A DNA stretch of 15,792 nt, taken from positions 1 to 15,792 of the forward strand of contig DDFD01000091.1 of the NCBI GenBank assembly GCA_002337005.1, written 5' to 3'. Under the pieces are notes generated by a model that saw only the letters and a list, made by a program, of their open reading frames with translations, was not told the DNA's origin and did not search any database. Each line of letters starts with the position of its first letter. The first letter of the stretch is position 1. The translations under genes and the position numbers were made by a program. Positions 6,533 to 12,686 of this stretch are shown one piece after another. This DNA is from Flavobacteriales bacterium UBA1937. GTDB lineage: Bacteria; Bacteroidota; Bacteroidia; Flavobacteriales; Weeksellaceae.

Positions 6533-8563
6533 ATGAAAAAATATTTTTCAATCATAAGATTTTTCATCCTAGCCTCGGCATTTATTTTGACTGGCTGTGT
6601 GCATGATGATAAGTATGATGCGCCAGATTTATCTGGAAATTGCCAAGACCTTAAAGCGACTATAACACTAGCAGCTGCTAAAAATCTTGCGCAAAATACA
6701 ACCATTACCACAGATGATGTTATCGAAGGCTATGTGTCTTCTACGGACCAATCTGGTAATATTTATAAAACAATTTATATACAAGATGATCCTACTAATC
6801 CTACCCAAGGTTTTGTACTAAGTGTAGATGCGGTAAGTACCTATTCTAGCTATCCTCAAGGAGCTAAAGTTTATGTAAAACTTAAAGGTCTAGCCATGGG
6901 AACTTATGGTGGAGTAAAGCAATTGGGATATATGGATAATGGAACTTTTGGTAGAATTCCAGAAAAAATGGTTCCTACAAATATTGTAAAGTCTTGTGCC
7001 GCTAAAGCAACCATTACCCCAAAAGTAATGACTTTTGCTGATATGAAAGCTGCTAATGACCAATACATTGGTTGTCTAGTAAAATCAGAGAACGTGGAGT
7101 TTGATGCTAAAGTTCTTTGTTCTACGTTTGCACCAGATGGTTATACTGTTGACAGACAAATTAATCAAAAAATAGGAACAACAATTACATCAAGAATTGT
7201 TAGAAACAGTGGTTTTGCTTCTTTTGCAAACCAGAAACTGCCTTCAGGAAATGGAAACTTTATTGGTATTCTAAGTAAATATAATTCTACCTATCAGTTA
7301 TATATCAATAATGTTACAGACCTTAATGGAATGAAAAATTATCCTAGAATTGATGGTATAGCCGCTGACCCTTGTACATTAGATACTACTGCTACTGCTA
7401 AAACCGTGGCAGAAGTTAAACAACTTTATACTACAGGTAATTTAAATCAAATTACAGGTAATTTCTATGTAAAAGCAAAGGTTACTGCCAATGACGAGAC
7501 AGGTAACTTGTTCAAATACATATACATAGAAGATGCTACAGGAGGTATTAGAGTGAATATTAATAAAACTAATCTTTACCAAGACCCAAGATTTAAAGTA
7601 GGTAAAAATCTTATCATAAAACTAAAAGATTTATACATTGGCGTAAGTGGAGGCGAATTCCAAATTGGACAGCCATTTAATGGAAACATTGGTCAAATTG
7701 CAGAAGCTGATGTCTATAAAGCATTCTTTGATTCTAATGAAGCGGCTACAGCCGTTGTGGCAACTGAGAAAACAATTGCAAATCTTACTACTGCAGACGT
7801 TGGTAGATGGATTAAAATTAAAGGTCTTCAGTTTATAGATACAGATTTAGGAAAAACTTTTGCTGCAGGTAGTACTACTAATAGAACATTAGAAGATTGT
7901 TCTGGCAAAAAAATCATTCTTAGAACTAGTAATTTTGCATCTTTTGCGGGAGCCACTTTAGATAATGGCAAGGGCGATGTTTATGCAATTCTTAGTATTT
8001 TTAATGGAACTTACCAATTATGGATTCCTAAACAAGTAAATGCAGATTTAGACGGTATAAGATGTGACGGAACACTTCCTGTTTACGAAACAATATTCTC
8101 AGATGCTTTTGCTTCGCTTTCTAATTGGACAGCAGTAAACGTTTCTGGGACTCAGGTTTGGGCTACCACTACATTTGGAAATCCTGCTCCTAGTGCAATT
8201 ATGGATGGTAAAGGTAGTGCAAATGAAGATTGGCTGGTTTCTAAAAAAATTACTATTCCTAGTACTTATAAAGAGGTGTTTTTCTCTTTTGAAACTGATG
8301 GCAGAAATGTAGGTAGTTTACTTGAAGTGTATGTTACAGACAATTATACAGGTTCTGTTTCTACTACCAGTTGGACTAAAACCAATCCTGCGCTAGATAC
8401 AGATTTAGCTAGTTTTGCAGGATTTGTAAATTCAGGAAAAGTAGATATTAGTTCTTTCAAAGGAAAAGATATTGTGGTGGCTTTTAAATATACATCTACT
8501 TCTACTTCAGTACCATCTACAACATGGGAAGTAGATAACTTTGCGGTAAAAGGAGCTAAATAA
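6533..8563 (+). CDS. Surface-type lipoprotein with two DUF5689 repeats and a C-terminal choice-of-anchor-J-like domain
   Basis: This 676-residue lipoprotein has lipobox LTGC with the lipid cysteine at 22. The following VHDDK has the acidic pair seen in Bacteroidota lipoprotein export signals, so surface exposure is likely. Residues about 60-268 and 308-510 are tandem copies of one domain. Compare NIYKTIYIQDD (76-86) with NLFKYIYIEDA (325-335), and FASFANQKLPSGNGNF (228-243) with FASFAGATLDNGKGDV (468-483), each followed by a TYQL motif. This matches DUF5689, a small-barrel (OB-like) family. Residues about 520-674 resemble choice-of-anchor-J/MAM-type jelly-roll domains (IFSDAFASLSNW, EDWLVSKKI, WEVDNFAVKG). 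There is no T9SS sorting tail. It follows the TonB receptor by 15 bases in one operon and probably acts as its ligand-capturing partner. Function is inferred from context. Confidence 0.88.
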   Translation: MKKYFSIIRFFILASAFILTGCVHDDKYDAPDLSGNCQDLKATITLAAAKNLAQNTTITTDDVIEGYVSSTDQSGNIYKTIYIQDDPTNPTQGFVLSVDAVSTYSSYPQGAKVYVKLKGLAMGTYGGVKQLGYMDNGTFGRIPEKMVPTNIVKSCAAKATITPKVMTFADMKAANDQYIGCLVKSENVEFDAKVLCSTFAPDGYTVDRQINQKIGTTITSRIVRNSGFASFANQKLPSGNGNFIGILSKYNSTYQLYINNVTDLNGMKNYPRIDGIAADPCTLDTTATAKTVAEVKQLYTTGNLNQITGNFYVKAKVTANDETGNLFKYIYIEDATGGIRVNINKTNLYQDPRFKVGKNLIIKLKDLYIGVSGGEFQIGQPFNGNIGQIAEADVYKAFFDSNEAATAVVATEKTIANLTTADVGRWIKIKGLQFIDTDLGKTFAAGSTTNRTLEDCSGKKIILRTSNFASFAGATLDNGKGDVYAILSIFNGTYQLWIPKQVNADLDGIRCDGTLPVYETIFSDAFASLSNWTAVNVSGTQVWATTTFGNPAPSAIMDGKGSANEDWLVSKKITIPSTYKEVFFSFETDGRNVGSLLEVYVTDNYTGSVSTTSWTKTNPALDTDLASFAGFVNSGKVDISSFKGKDIVVAFKYTSTSTSVPSTTWEVDNFAVKGAK

Positions 8564-8587
8564 ATTTTATATAAATTCCTCAAATAC

Positions 8588-8619
8588 AAACAGCTCCAAA
8601 ATTTGGGGCTGTTTTTTTT
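8588..8619 (+). terminator. Intrinsic terminator of the receptor/DUF5689 operon
   Basis: AAACAGCTCC (8588-8597) pairs with GGGGCTGTTT (8605-8614) through one G-T wobble over a 7-base loop. The 3' arm leads into a run of eight T (8612-8619). It lies 24 bases after the stop codon. Confidence 0.9.
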
Positions 8620-8724
8620 GTTAAATTTATATCATTATAAAAGTGTAATTTCTAAAAATAATGCTTGTTGATTTTTTCTAAAAAGATATAATACAATGCT
8701 AGTATATATAATATTTATAATGAA

Positions 8725-8755
8725 TTGTAACTAACAGAAAATTTGATTATTTTCG
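8725..8755 (+). promoter_or_regulatory. Promoter-like element in the gene-poor patch
   Basis: TTG (8725-8727) is followed after 20 bases by TATTTTCG (8748-8755), one mismatch from TAnnTTTG, which is a normal Bacteroidota spacing. It would start transcription near 8760, about 30 bases before the ATG of a short signal-peptide-like frame. Its product today may be only a remnant or an untranslated RNA. Confidence 0.35.
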
Positions 8756-8789
8756 TAGGAGTTAATAACCAGAAAGCAAGATATTCTTA

Positions 8790-9016
8790 ATGAAAAAAAT
8801 AATTACGTGTAAATTCCTTCAAATAATAACACTATTAAATATTAGTTTTAGAAGATTATAAAAATACCTTTAGTGTAAGAAAAAATTATCTGAGATGTGA
8901 TTTTTCAGGATTTATCAAAGCCAATAAATGAGAGGTGTAGATTTCATATCAAATTTTACCTTGATGAAAAAGGATATAAAATTAAATATAGCAGCCTTAC
9001 AAAATTCTGCAAATAA
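8790..9016 (+). pseudogene. Possible decayed gene: signal-peptide-like start and out-of-frame pieces
   Basis: An ATG at 8790 opens 23 codons that begin MKKIITCKFLQIITLLNIS, a plausible signal peptide, and stop at 8861. In the +1-shifted frame an overlapping open piece runs on through LEDYKNTFSVRKNYLRC to a stop near 8933. In a third frame, 8894-9016 is open for 40 codons, including RFHIKFYLDEKGYKIKY, then stops. Shifting between frames would give a short secreted protein of about 70-75 residues. I recognise no family. In such AT-rich DNA short open pieces also arise by chance, so this is a weak call that rests on the promoter-like element upstream and the order of the pieces. Confidence 0.22.
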
Positions 9017-9102
9017 AATATACTAAGAAACCTTTCTTTCATTGTTAATTATAGAACGACTGTAAATGGACTTAATAAAAGAATACAATCAACATCATTA
9101 TT

Positions 9103-9453
9103 ATGATACCCAGTAATAAGATAAAAGAAATAAAATCAATTTTAAAAAATCAATTGAATTTTATATTGATAAGAGAATTTTCAAAAAAAGACTATAGAAC
9201 TTTCATTTATGAATTTTTTAGTATGCTGAATGAATATAAGAATTTTGGTTTAAAAATGATTGATGTTGAAGATGTTGTAAATAATATATTTGCCGATCAA
9301 TCGAAGTATTTTGATGGAAATGTAGTTAATGAGGACAAATTTGGATTCATTACAGAAGAGTTAATATGCTTTTGTCCTTCTCCATTCTTTTGGGATATTC
9401 CTTTGGAAGAATATATGAAAAAGTGGGAAAGATTGTATTTTCCTAATCTATAA
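9103..9453 (+). CDS. Hypothetical protein, first gene of a probable orphan immunity pair
   Basis: This 116-residue protein has no signal peptide or membrane segment. It begins with a lysine-rich helix-forming stretch (IPSNKIKEIKSILKNQ) and ends with an aromatic- and acid-rich part, including CFCPSPFFWDIPLEEYMKKW (residues 90-109). I recognise no family. Its small size, acidic and aromatic character, AT-rich codon use and a 4-base gap to the next small gene are typical of immunity proteins of polymorphic toxins. No toxin gene is present in the window. A 16-codon frame (9066-9116, ending HHYYDTQ) overlaps its start and could be the 3' scrap of a lost upstream gene, but that is speculation. No Shine-Dalgarno site is seen, and an in-frame stop at 9076-9078 limits any upstream extension. 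Confidence 0.72.
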   Translation: MIPSNKIKEIKSILKNQLNFILIREFSKKDYRTFIYEFFSMLNEYKNFGLKMIDVEDVVNNIFADQSKYFDGNVVNEDKFGFITEELICFCPSPFFWDIPLEEYMKKWERLYFPNL

Positions 9454-9457
9454 TATT

Positions 9458-9865
9458 ATGATAGAAAAAATATTACATGATCATTATAATTTCATAAAAA
9501 AATTTGAAAATTTAATGAGGACAGAGTATAACATAGATAAAAATGAAAGAATTTTATCTTTAAGAGGATCAAATTTTCAAAATAAAGGTGAAATAAATGG
9601 CTATAATTATCAATTTCATGGAAAAGGCTGTAGATTAGAAAAGGAGGGAGTTATTTGTGATTATAATTATCATAAAAAAGCAATTGTATTTACATTATGG
9701 GGATTAAAGCAATTTATCACTAGTTGTAATCATTATAGAAATGAAAATTTCAGTGATGATTATTTAGAGTTAGAACTATATAAGCTTATTGAAAATGGAA
9801 AGTTGCTATGGTTAATTGATGGAGGAGTGGTGTGGGAGGTATATCAATATTCGGATTTTTGGTAA
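9458..9865 (+). CDS. Small protein resembling DUF6896, probable immunity-type protein
   Basis: This 135-residue cytoplasmic protein has no signal peptide. An N-terminal helix (IEKILHDHYNFIKKFENLM) precedes the motif GEINGYNYQFHGKGCRLEKE (residues 43-62), then GVICDYNY and a helical TLWGLKQFI segment. The pattern YxFHGxGCR followed by a V-x-D-Y/F-D/N-Y strand recalls the DUF6896 family, which I know only as an uncharacterised family often found beside polymorphic toxins; this match is from memory. The tail IDGGVVWEVYQYSDFW is acidic and aromatic. The gene starts 4 bases after the previous stop and is surely co-transcribed with it. A GC-richer scar with an inverted repeat and then a bidirectional terminator follow. 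Confidence 0.75.
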   Translation: MIEKILHDHYNFIKKFENLMRTEYNIDKNERILSLRGSNFQNKGEINGYNYQFHGKGCRLEKEGVICDYNYHKKAIVFTLWGLKQFITSCNHYRNENFSDDYLELELYKLIENGKLLWLIDGGVVWEVYQYSDFW

Positions 9866-9892
9866 TATATACTTTCTCCCGACCCTGATGCG

Positions 9893-9909
9893 CAAAGTCT
9901 GTGACTTTG
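9893..9909. repeat. Short inverted repeat in a GC-richer patch after the immunity-type pair
   Basis: CAAAGTC (9893-9899) and GACTTTG (9903-9909) form a perfect 7-bp dyad with a 3-base spacer. A further G-C and C-G pair lie outside one mismatch (9890-9912). The surrounding segment, roughly 9877-9914, is visibly richer in G and C than the island before it. No T tract follows, so it is not a terminator. It could be a recombination scar, a protein-binding dyad or a dispersed repeat. Confidence 0.4.
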
Positions 9910-9919
9910 AGCCATAAAT

Positions 9920-9955
9920 AAAAAAGGCTGTCATTTATGAGACAGCCTCTTTTAT
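9920..9955. terminator. Bidirectional intrinsic terminator between convergent transcripts
   Basis: AGGCTGTC (9925-9932) pairs with GACAGCCT (9941-9948) over an 8-base loop. A T-rich tract follows on the plus strand, and the A run before the stem supplies a six-T tract on the minus strand. It serves the small gene pair (plus) and the gene ending at 9971 (minus). Confidence 0.88.
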
Positions 9956-9970
9956 TTAGTTCAAAATTTT

Positions 9971-10441
9971 CTAGAAAGAAACTTCGTTTACTTCTTTACC
10001 TTTCATAAAGGTCATATTTTTTTGTGAACCTTTATACGCAATGTTTACCAAATTCATCTGCTTAGGAAAAGCTTCGAACATAATATTGTTTTTTATTCTA
10101 ATGATAGAGATGTCAGAAACACCACTTGCTTCGTAATATACCCAAACTGTTTCGCCATTTACTTGGCTTCCTGTGAAGGTGAGCGGTTTGTTTTGTCCGT
10201 TTACTGCTACATCTACGTGATCATTTACATATTTTTTTACTTCAGCTTCAAAAGCCGTTGTATTCGGGTTTATTTTTAAAACCTGAGAGATGTGCGCAGA
10301 ATTTAGTTTTGTGCTGAATTTTAGAGTTTTGCTACCTTCCACATAATCTACCTTCGTAAGAGAAGAATAGAAATCTGAAAGAGTAAAACTCATTGTCAGA
10401 AGAACCAAACCTATTGCTATTATACTTATTATTTTTTTCAT
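9971..10441 (-). CDS. Secreted DUF6702-like protein
   Basis: This 156-residue protein has an N-terminal hydrophobic signal (MKKIISIIAIGLVLLTMSF) and no lipobox cysteine, so it is exported to the periplasm or held by an uncleaved anchor. The mature part begins FYSSLTKVDYVEGSKTLKFS, the start pattern of DUF6702 proteins of flavobacteria, which usually read FYVSxTxIxYN..SLxI. The middle has YVNDHVDVAVNGQ followed by LTFTGSQV, and a following strand VWVYYEAS, again in the family order. The fold appears all-beta with one helix. Function is unknown; in other genomes such genes accompany peptidases and TonB receptors. The assignment is from remembered motifs. It is monocistronic, with its own -7 box and a downstream bidirectional terminator. 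Confidence 0.78.
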   Translation of the reverse strand: MKKIISIIAIGLVLLTMSFTLSDFYSSLTKVDYVEGSKTLKFSTKLNSAHISQVLKINPNTTAFEAEVKKYVNDHVDVAVNGQNKPLTFTGSQVNGETVWVYYEASGVSDISIIRIKNNIMFEAFPKQMNLVNIAYKGSQKNMTFMKGKEVNEVSF

Positions 10442-10482
10442 CGTTTCTAATATTTAAAATCCAATTTAGGAATTTTATATTT

Positions 10483-10490
10483 CAAATTTA
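10483..10490 (-). promoter_or_regulatory. Bacteroidota -7 box for the DUF6702-like gene
   Basis: On the minus strand TAAATTTG matches TAnnTTTG exactly, 41 bases before the ATG. A TTTG lies at 10505-10502 but only 11 bases upstream, too close for -33, so this is a partial promoter call. Confidence 0.4.
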
Positions 10491-10519
10491 TTAAAAATTG
10501 TCAAATCTTATGCCAAAAT

Positions 10520-11239
10520 TTAAAAATTAACACTTACAGAGTATTTATCATAGAAAGCTTTAATGTGAGCTACCGCTTCATCTGCAGTATCCACAATTCT
10601 AAATAAACTAAGGTCTCCCTCTGCTATTAAACCATTTTTTAACAAAGTATTAGAGAACCAATCTAGTAGTCCGCTCCAGAATTCAGAACCAATTAAAACA
10701 ATTGGAAATCTGCCAATTTTATGTGTCTGAATAAGCGTTATAGCTTCCGAAAGTTCGTCTAAAGTACCAAAACCACCAGGCAAAACAATAAAGCCTTGAG
10801 AATACTTTACAAACATTACTTTTCTTACAAAAAAGTAATCAAAATCCATAGAATAGCTCTTGTCTATATACGGATTAAAATGTTGCTCGAAAGGCAGCTC
10901 TATATTTAAACCGATAGATTTTCCGCCACCTTCTTTTGCACCTTTATTGCCAGCTTCCATTATACCAGGACCACCGCCAGTAATTACGCCAAAACCAATT
11001 TCGGTAATTTTTTTGGCAATTTCTACCGCCATTTCATAATATTTGTCTTCACGCTTCAAACGGGCAGACCCAAAAATAGAAACACAAGGGCCTATTTTAG
11101 CTAATTTTTCGTATCCATCTACAAATTCAGACATTACTTTAAAAACCATCCAAGAGTCTTTGGTTACGGTTTCGTCCCAAGTTTTTTGTCTGAAACTTTC
11201 TTGTAATCTTTTTTCTTCTGATGCGTTATCGTCTATCAT
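10520..11239 (-). CDS. LOG-family (TIGR00730) nucleotide 5'-monophosphate phosphoribohydrolase-like protein
   Basis: This 239-residue cytoplasmic protein has the Rossmann-like LOG fold. The signature GGGPGIMEAGNKGA is at residues 88-101, the catalytic-type RK pair in FFVRKVMF at 138-143, and PGGFGTLDE at 154-162. LOG proteins cleave the N-glycosidic bond of nucleoside monophosphates such as AMP or cytokinin ribotides, giving the base and ribose 5-phosphate. Activity here is predicted. An N-terminal 45-residue extension (SEEKRLQESFRQKTWDETV) is common in Bacteroidota members. It lies 44 bases after the nucleotidyltransferase gene on the same strand, with no T-tract terminator between, so read-through from the amino-sugar genes upstream is likely. 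A 6-bp hairpin in that gap (11261-11280) is followed on this strand by A, not T. The cellular role is not clear. Confidence 0.9.
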   Translation of the reverse strand: MIDDNASEEKRLQESFRQKTWDETVTKDSWMVFKVMSEFVDGYEKLAKIGPCVSIFGSARLKREDKYYEMAVEIAKKITEIGFGVITGGGPGIMEAGNKGAKEGGGKSIGLNIELPFEQHFNPYIDKSYSMDFDYFFVRKVMFVKYSQGFIVLPGGFGTLDELSEAITLIQTHKIGRFPIVLIGSEFWSGLLDWFSNTLLKNGLIAEGDLSLFRIVDTADEAVAHIKAFYDKYSVSVNF

Positions 11240-11283
11240 GTTTTATTTTTTTAATTTTTAAAGCTGAATGCCGACAGCTTAAG

Positions 11284-11997
11284 CTATTTAAAATATTTCT
11301 CTGCTTCTACTACAGATTCTGGTCTTCCTACATCTATCAATTTTGCGTGATGTTGAAAACCTTGTATCTGACGGTCAAACATCAAATCTAGGTATTCTTC
11401 CATTATGGAGAATTTCCCTGTTCTTTTTATTTTTCCAAAGATAGCAGAATTTATACAATGTATTCCGCTGAATGCCAATTCTTTGAAATTGTAATTATGT
11501 TCTGCCAACTTGGTTTCACCTGTGGTTTTGTTTACCCAACCTCTCAGAGTCATTTCATCATTAAAGAGTAATTTTCTGGAACTGGCTCTATCCGAAACAG
11601 CTAATGTAGCCACATTTTGATGAGAAAGATGAAAATTGATTAATGCATTAATATCCAAATCAGTGAGAATATCTGCATTCATTATGAGGAAATTTTCTTC
11701 GTTCTCTAAGTATTTTTTAGCAAAAATCAAGCCACCTCCTGTTTCTAGGAGTGCATCTTTTTCATCGGAAATATCAATTTTTGCCCCGAAATTTTCTTTT
11801 CCCTTTAAAAATTCAATGATTTGTTCCCCGAAATGATGCACATTAATCACAAATTCATTAATTCCAAAACTTTGCAGATATTTGATGTTTCTTTCCAAAA
11901 GAGGAACATTATTTACCACTGCCAAAGCTTTTGGGTGGAAGTCTGTAAAGGGTTTTAATCTAGTTCCTTTTCCTGCTGCGAAGATGAGTGCTTTCAT
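11284..11997 (-). CDS. MurU-like sugar-1-phosphate nucleotidyltransferase
   Basis: This enzyme class joins a sugar 1-phosphate to a nucleotide, releasing pyrophosphate. The start is placed at 11997 (MKALIFAAGKGTRL), giving 237 residues. An upstream ATG at 12054 would add 19 residues encoded by TTTGAGATT-type repeat DNA, which no family member needs. The nucleotide loop AAGKGTRLKPFT is at 7-18, with HPKAL at 21-25, the base-binding LLETGGGL at 83-90 and the metal aspartate in NADILTD (D109). The length and lack of a C-terminal beta-helix match MurU (N-acetylmuramate-1-phosphate uridylyltransferase) rather than GlmU or RmlA. It follows the RapZ-C and AmgK-like genes in the same direction, which supports a MurNAc recycling role. 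Mannose-1-phosphate guanylyltransferase is the main alternative. Confidence 0.85.
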   Translation of the reverse strand: MKALIFAAGKGTRLKPFTDFHPKALAVVNNVPLLERNIKYLQSFGINEFVINVHHFGEQIIEFLKGKENFGAKIDISDEKDALLETGGGLIFAKKYLENEENFLIMNADILTDLDINALINFHLSHQNVATLAVSDRASSRKLLFNDEMTLRGWVNKTTGETKLAEHNYNFKELAFSGIHCINSAIFGKIKRTGKFSIMEEYLDLMFDRQIQGFQHHAKLIDVGRPESVVEAEKYFK

Positions 11998-12000
11998 TTG

Positions 12001-12058
12001 ATTTGAGATTTGAGGTGTGAAATTTGAGATTGGTTTGTCCATTTCAAATTTCAATCTC
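12001..12058. repeat. Short TTTGAGATT repeats in the rapZC-murU gap
   Basis: TTTGAGATT appears at about 12002-12010 and 12023-12031. GAGATTG (12026-12032) also pairs with CAATCTC (12052-12058), giving a weak hairpin. The segment encodes the doubtful 19-residue extension of the nucleotidyltransferase and is better read as intergenic repeat DNA. Confidence 0.4.
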
Positions 12059-12066
12059 CAAAAAGA

Positions 12067-12480
12067 TTAATTTAGTTGAGGTTGTTCGTTATGAGTTACC
12101 GTTACATTTACTAAATCAGGATATTTTTCTTGTAAAAATTCGCCTAATTTAATGGCGCAATACACGCTACGGTGTTGTCCGCCAGTACACCCGAAGGAAA
12201 TTTGTAAATGTTCAAAACCTCTAGCAATACAATCATTAATGGTAATACTTACCAATTCTTTAATCAATCTAATGAAATTGGGCATTTCGGTTTTTGTTTC
12301 TAGGAATTCTTGTACAGGTTGATCATTTCCGGTTTGTGGTTTGTATTGGTCTATTCTTCCAGGGTTTAAAATTCCTCTGCAATCAAAGACAAAACCGCCA
12401 CCATTTCCGCTGTTATCTTGTGGTATTCCTCCTTTTTTGTAAGAAAAACTGTAGATAGATATGTTGAGTTTATTTTCCAT
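12067..12480 (-). CDS. Stand-alone RapZ C-terminal domain protein
   Basis: This 137-residue protein corresponds to only the C-terminal half of RapZ, the RNase E adapter whose C-terminal domain binds glucosamine-6-phosphate in E. coli. Family landmarks are FDCRGILNP (32-40, E. coli FDVRMLPNP), TGNDQPVQEFL (50-60, E. coli TGLDKPVAAFL) and the ligand loop FGCTGGQHRSVY (96-107, E. coli IGCTGGKHRSVY). The N-terminal P-loop kinase domain of RapZ is absent and there is room upstream for none: the ATG lies 206 bases from the next gene, with stops and hairpin repeats between. Enterobacterial GlmY/GlmZ partners are not expected in this phylum, so the domain probably has another task. Its place between an AmgK-like kinase and a MurU-like transferase suggests sensing of amino sugar phosphates for cell-wall recycling. 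That role is inference. Confidence 0.9.
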   Translation of the reverse strand: MENKLNISIYSFSYKKGGIPQDNSGNGGGFVFDCRGILNPGRIDQYKPQTGNDQPVQEFLETKTEMPNFIRLIKELVSITINDCIARGFEHLQISFGCTGGQHRSVYCAIKLGEFLQEKYPDLVNVTVTHNEQPQLN

Positions 12481-12554
12481 TTTTAAAATTAATTTTTTCT
12501 TTTGTTTTTATATTTAATGGTTTTAATGAATTGATTATTAGTTTTTTTTAATGT

Positions 12555-12639
12555 ATTTCGCCCTTGCAGGGCTCACCTTTTTGTTTTATTTATTTGATAG
12601 GGCTTTGCCCAATGCTATTGATTTCGCCGCTTCGCGGCT
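12555..12639. repeat. Triple-hairpin intergenic repeat element
   Basis: Two 19-base units share the lead-in ATTTCG and the closing GCT but differ in the stem. Unit one (12555-12573) has GCCCT/AGGGC with loop TGC. Unit two (12621-12639) has GCCGC/GCGGC with loop TTC. Both changed stem positions are matched on the other arm. Between them lies GGGC/GCCC with loop TTT (12600-12610). The 206-base gap 12481-12686 is otherwise AT-rich, with no -7 box or T-tract terminator seen. GC-rich triloop hairpins of this sort are dispersed in flavobacterial intergenic DNA, as I recall. Between the kinase and RapZ-C genes the element could affect mRNA processing or read-through. Confidence 0.6.
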
Positions 12640-12686
12640 TACAAAGTTTAGTAACAAAAATATAAGTCTATACATTTAAAAAAGTC

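Larger units (their letters stand above)
8620..9102. other. AT-rich stretch without an intact gene
   Basis: Nearly 500 bases separate the operon terminator from the next credible start codon. The stretch is clearly more AT-rich than the flanking genes. It contains a promoter-like element, a 23-codon signal-peptide-like frame and a 40-codon open piece in another frame, entered separately. No tRNA, hairpin with T tract, insertion-sequence end or tandem repeat was seen. The most likely reading is an accessory insertion site with decayed gene content. Confidence 0.6.

Noticed and set aside
6520..6711. Minus-strand 63-codon frame over the DUF5689 gene start
   Set aside because: It is a shadow of the lipoprotein gene, with no start signal or family resemblance. 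The same holds for the opposite-strand frames at 164-463, 761-1009, 8344-8589, 11043-11261, 11636-11836 and 12987-13199, and the same-strand ones at 7647-7838 and 14557-14766.
6533..8563. T9SS sorting domain on the DUF5689 protein
   Set aside because: The C-terminus ends directly after the jelly-roll domain (DNFAVKGAK), and the protein has a lipobox, which is a different route to the surface.
3797..8563. Classic SusC/SusD polysaccharide locus
   Set aside because: The second protein has no SusD-type helical repeats, and no glycoside hydrolase or sensor gene is nearby.
11261..11280. Hairpin AAGCTG/CAGCTT as terminator between the nucleotidyltransferase and LOG genes
   Set aside because: On the transcribed strand the hairpin is followed by an A-rich tract rather than T.
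11998..12054. Longer nucleotidyltransferase start at 12054
   Set aside because: The extra 19 residues come from TTTGAGATT-type repeat DNA and precede the universal MKALIFAAGKGTR start.
12555..12639. CRISPR array or rho-independent terminator
   Set aside because: There are only two short units with different interiors and no regular spacers, and no T tract follows the stems.
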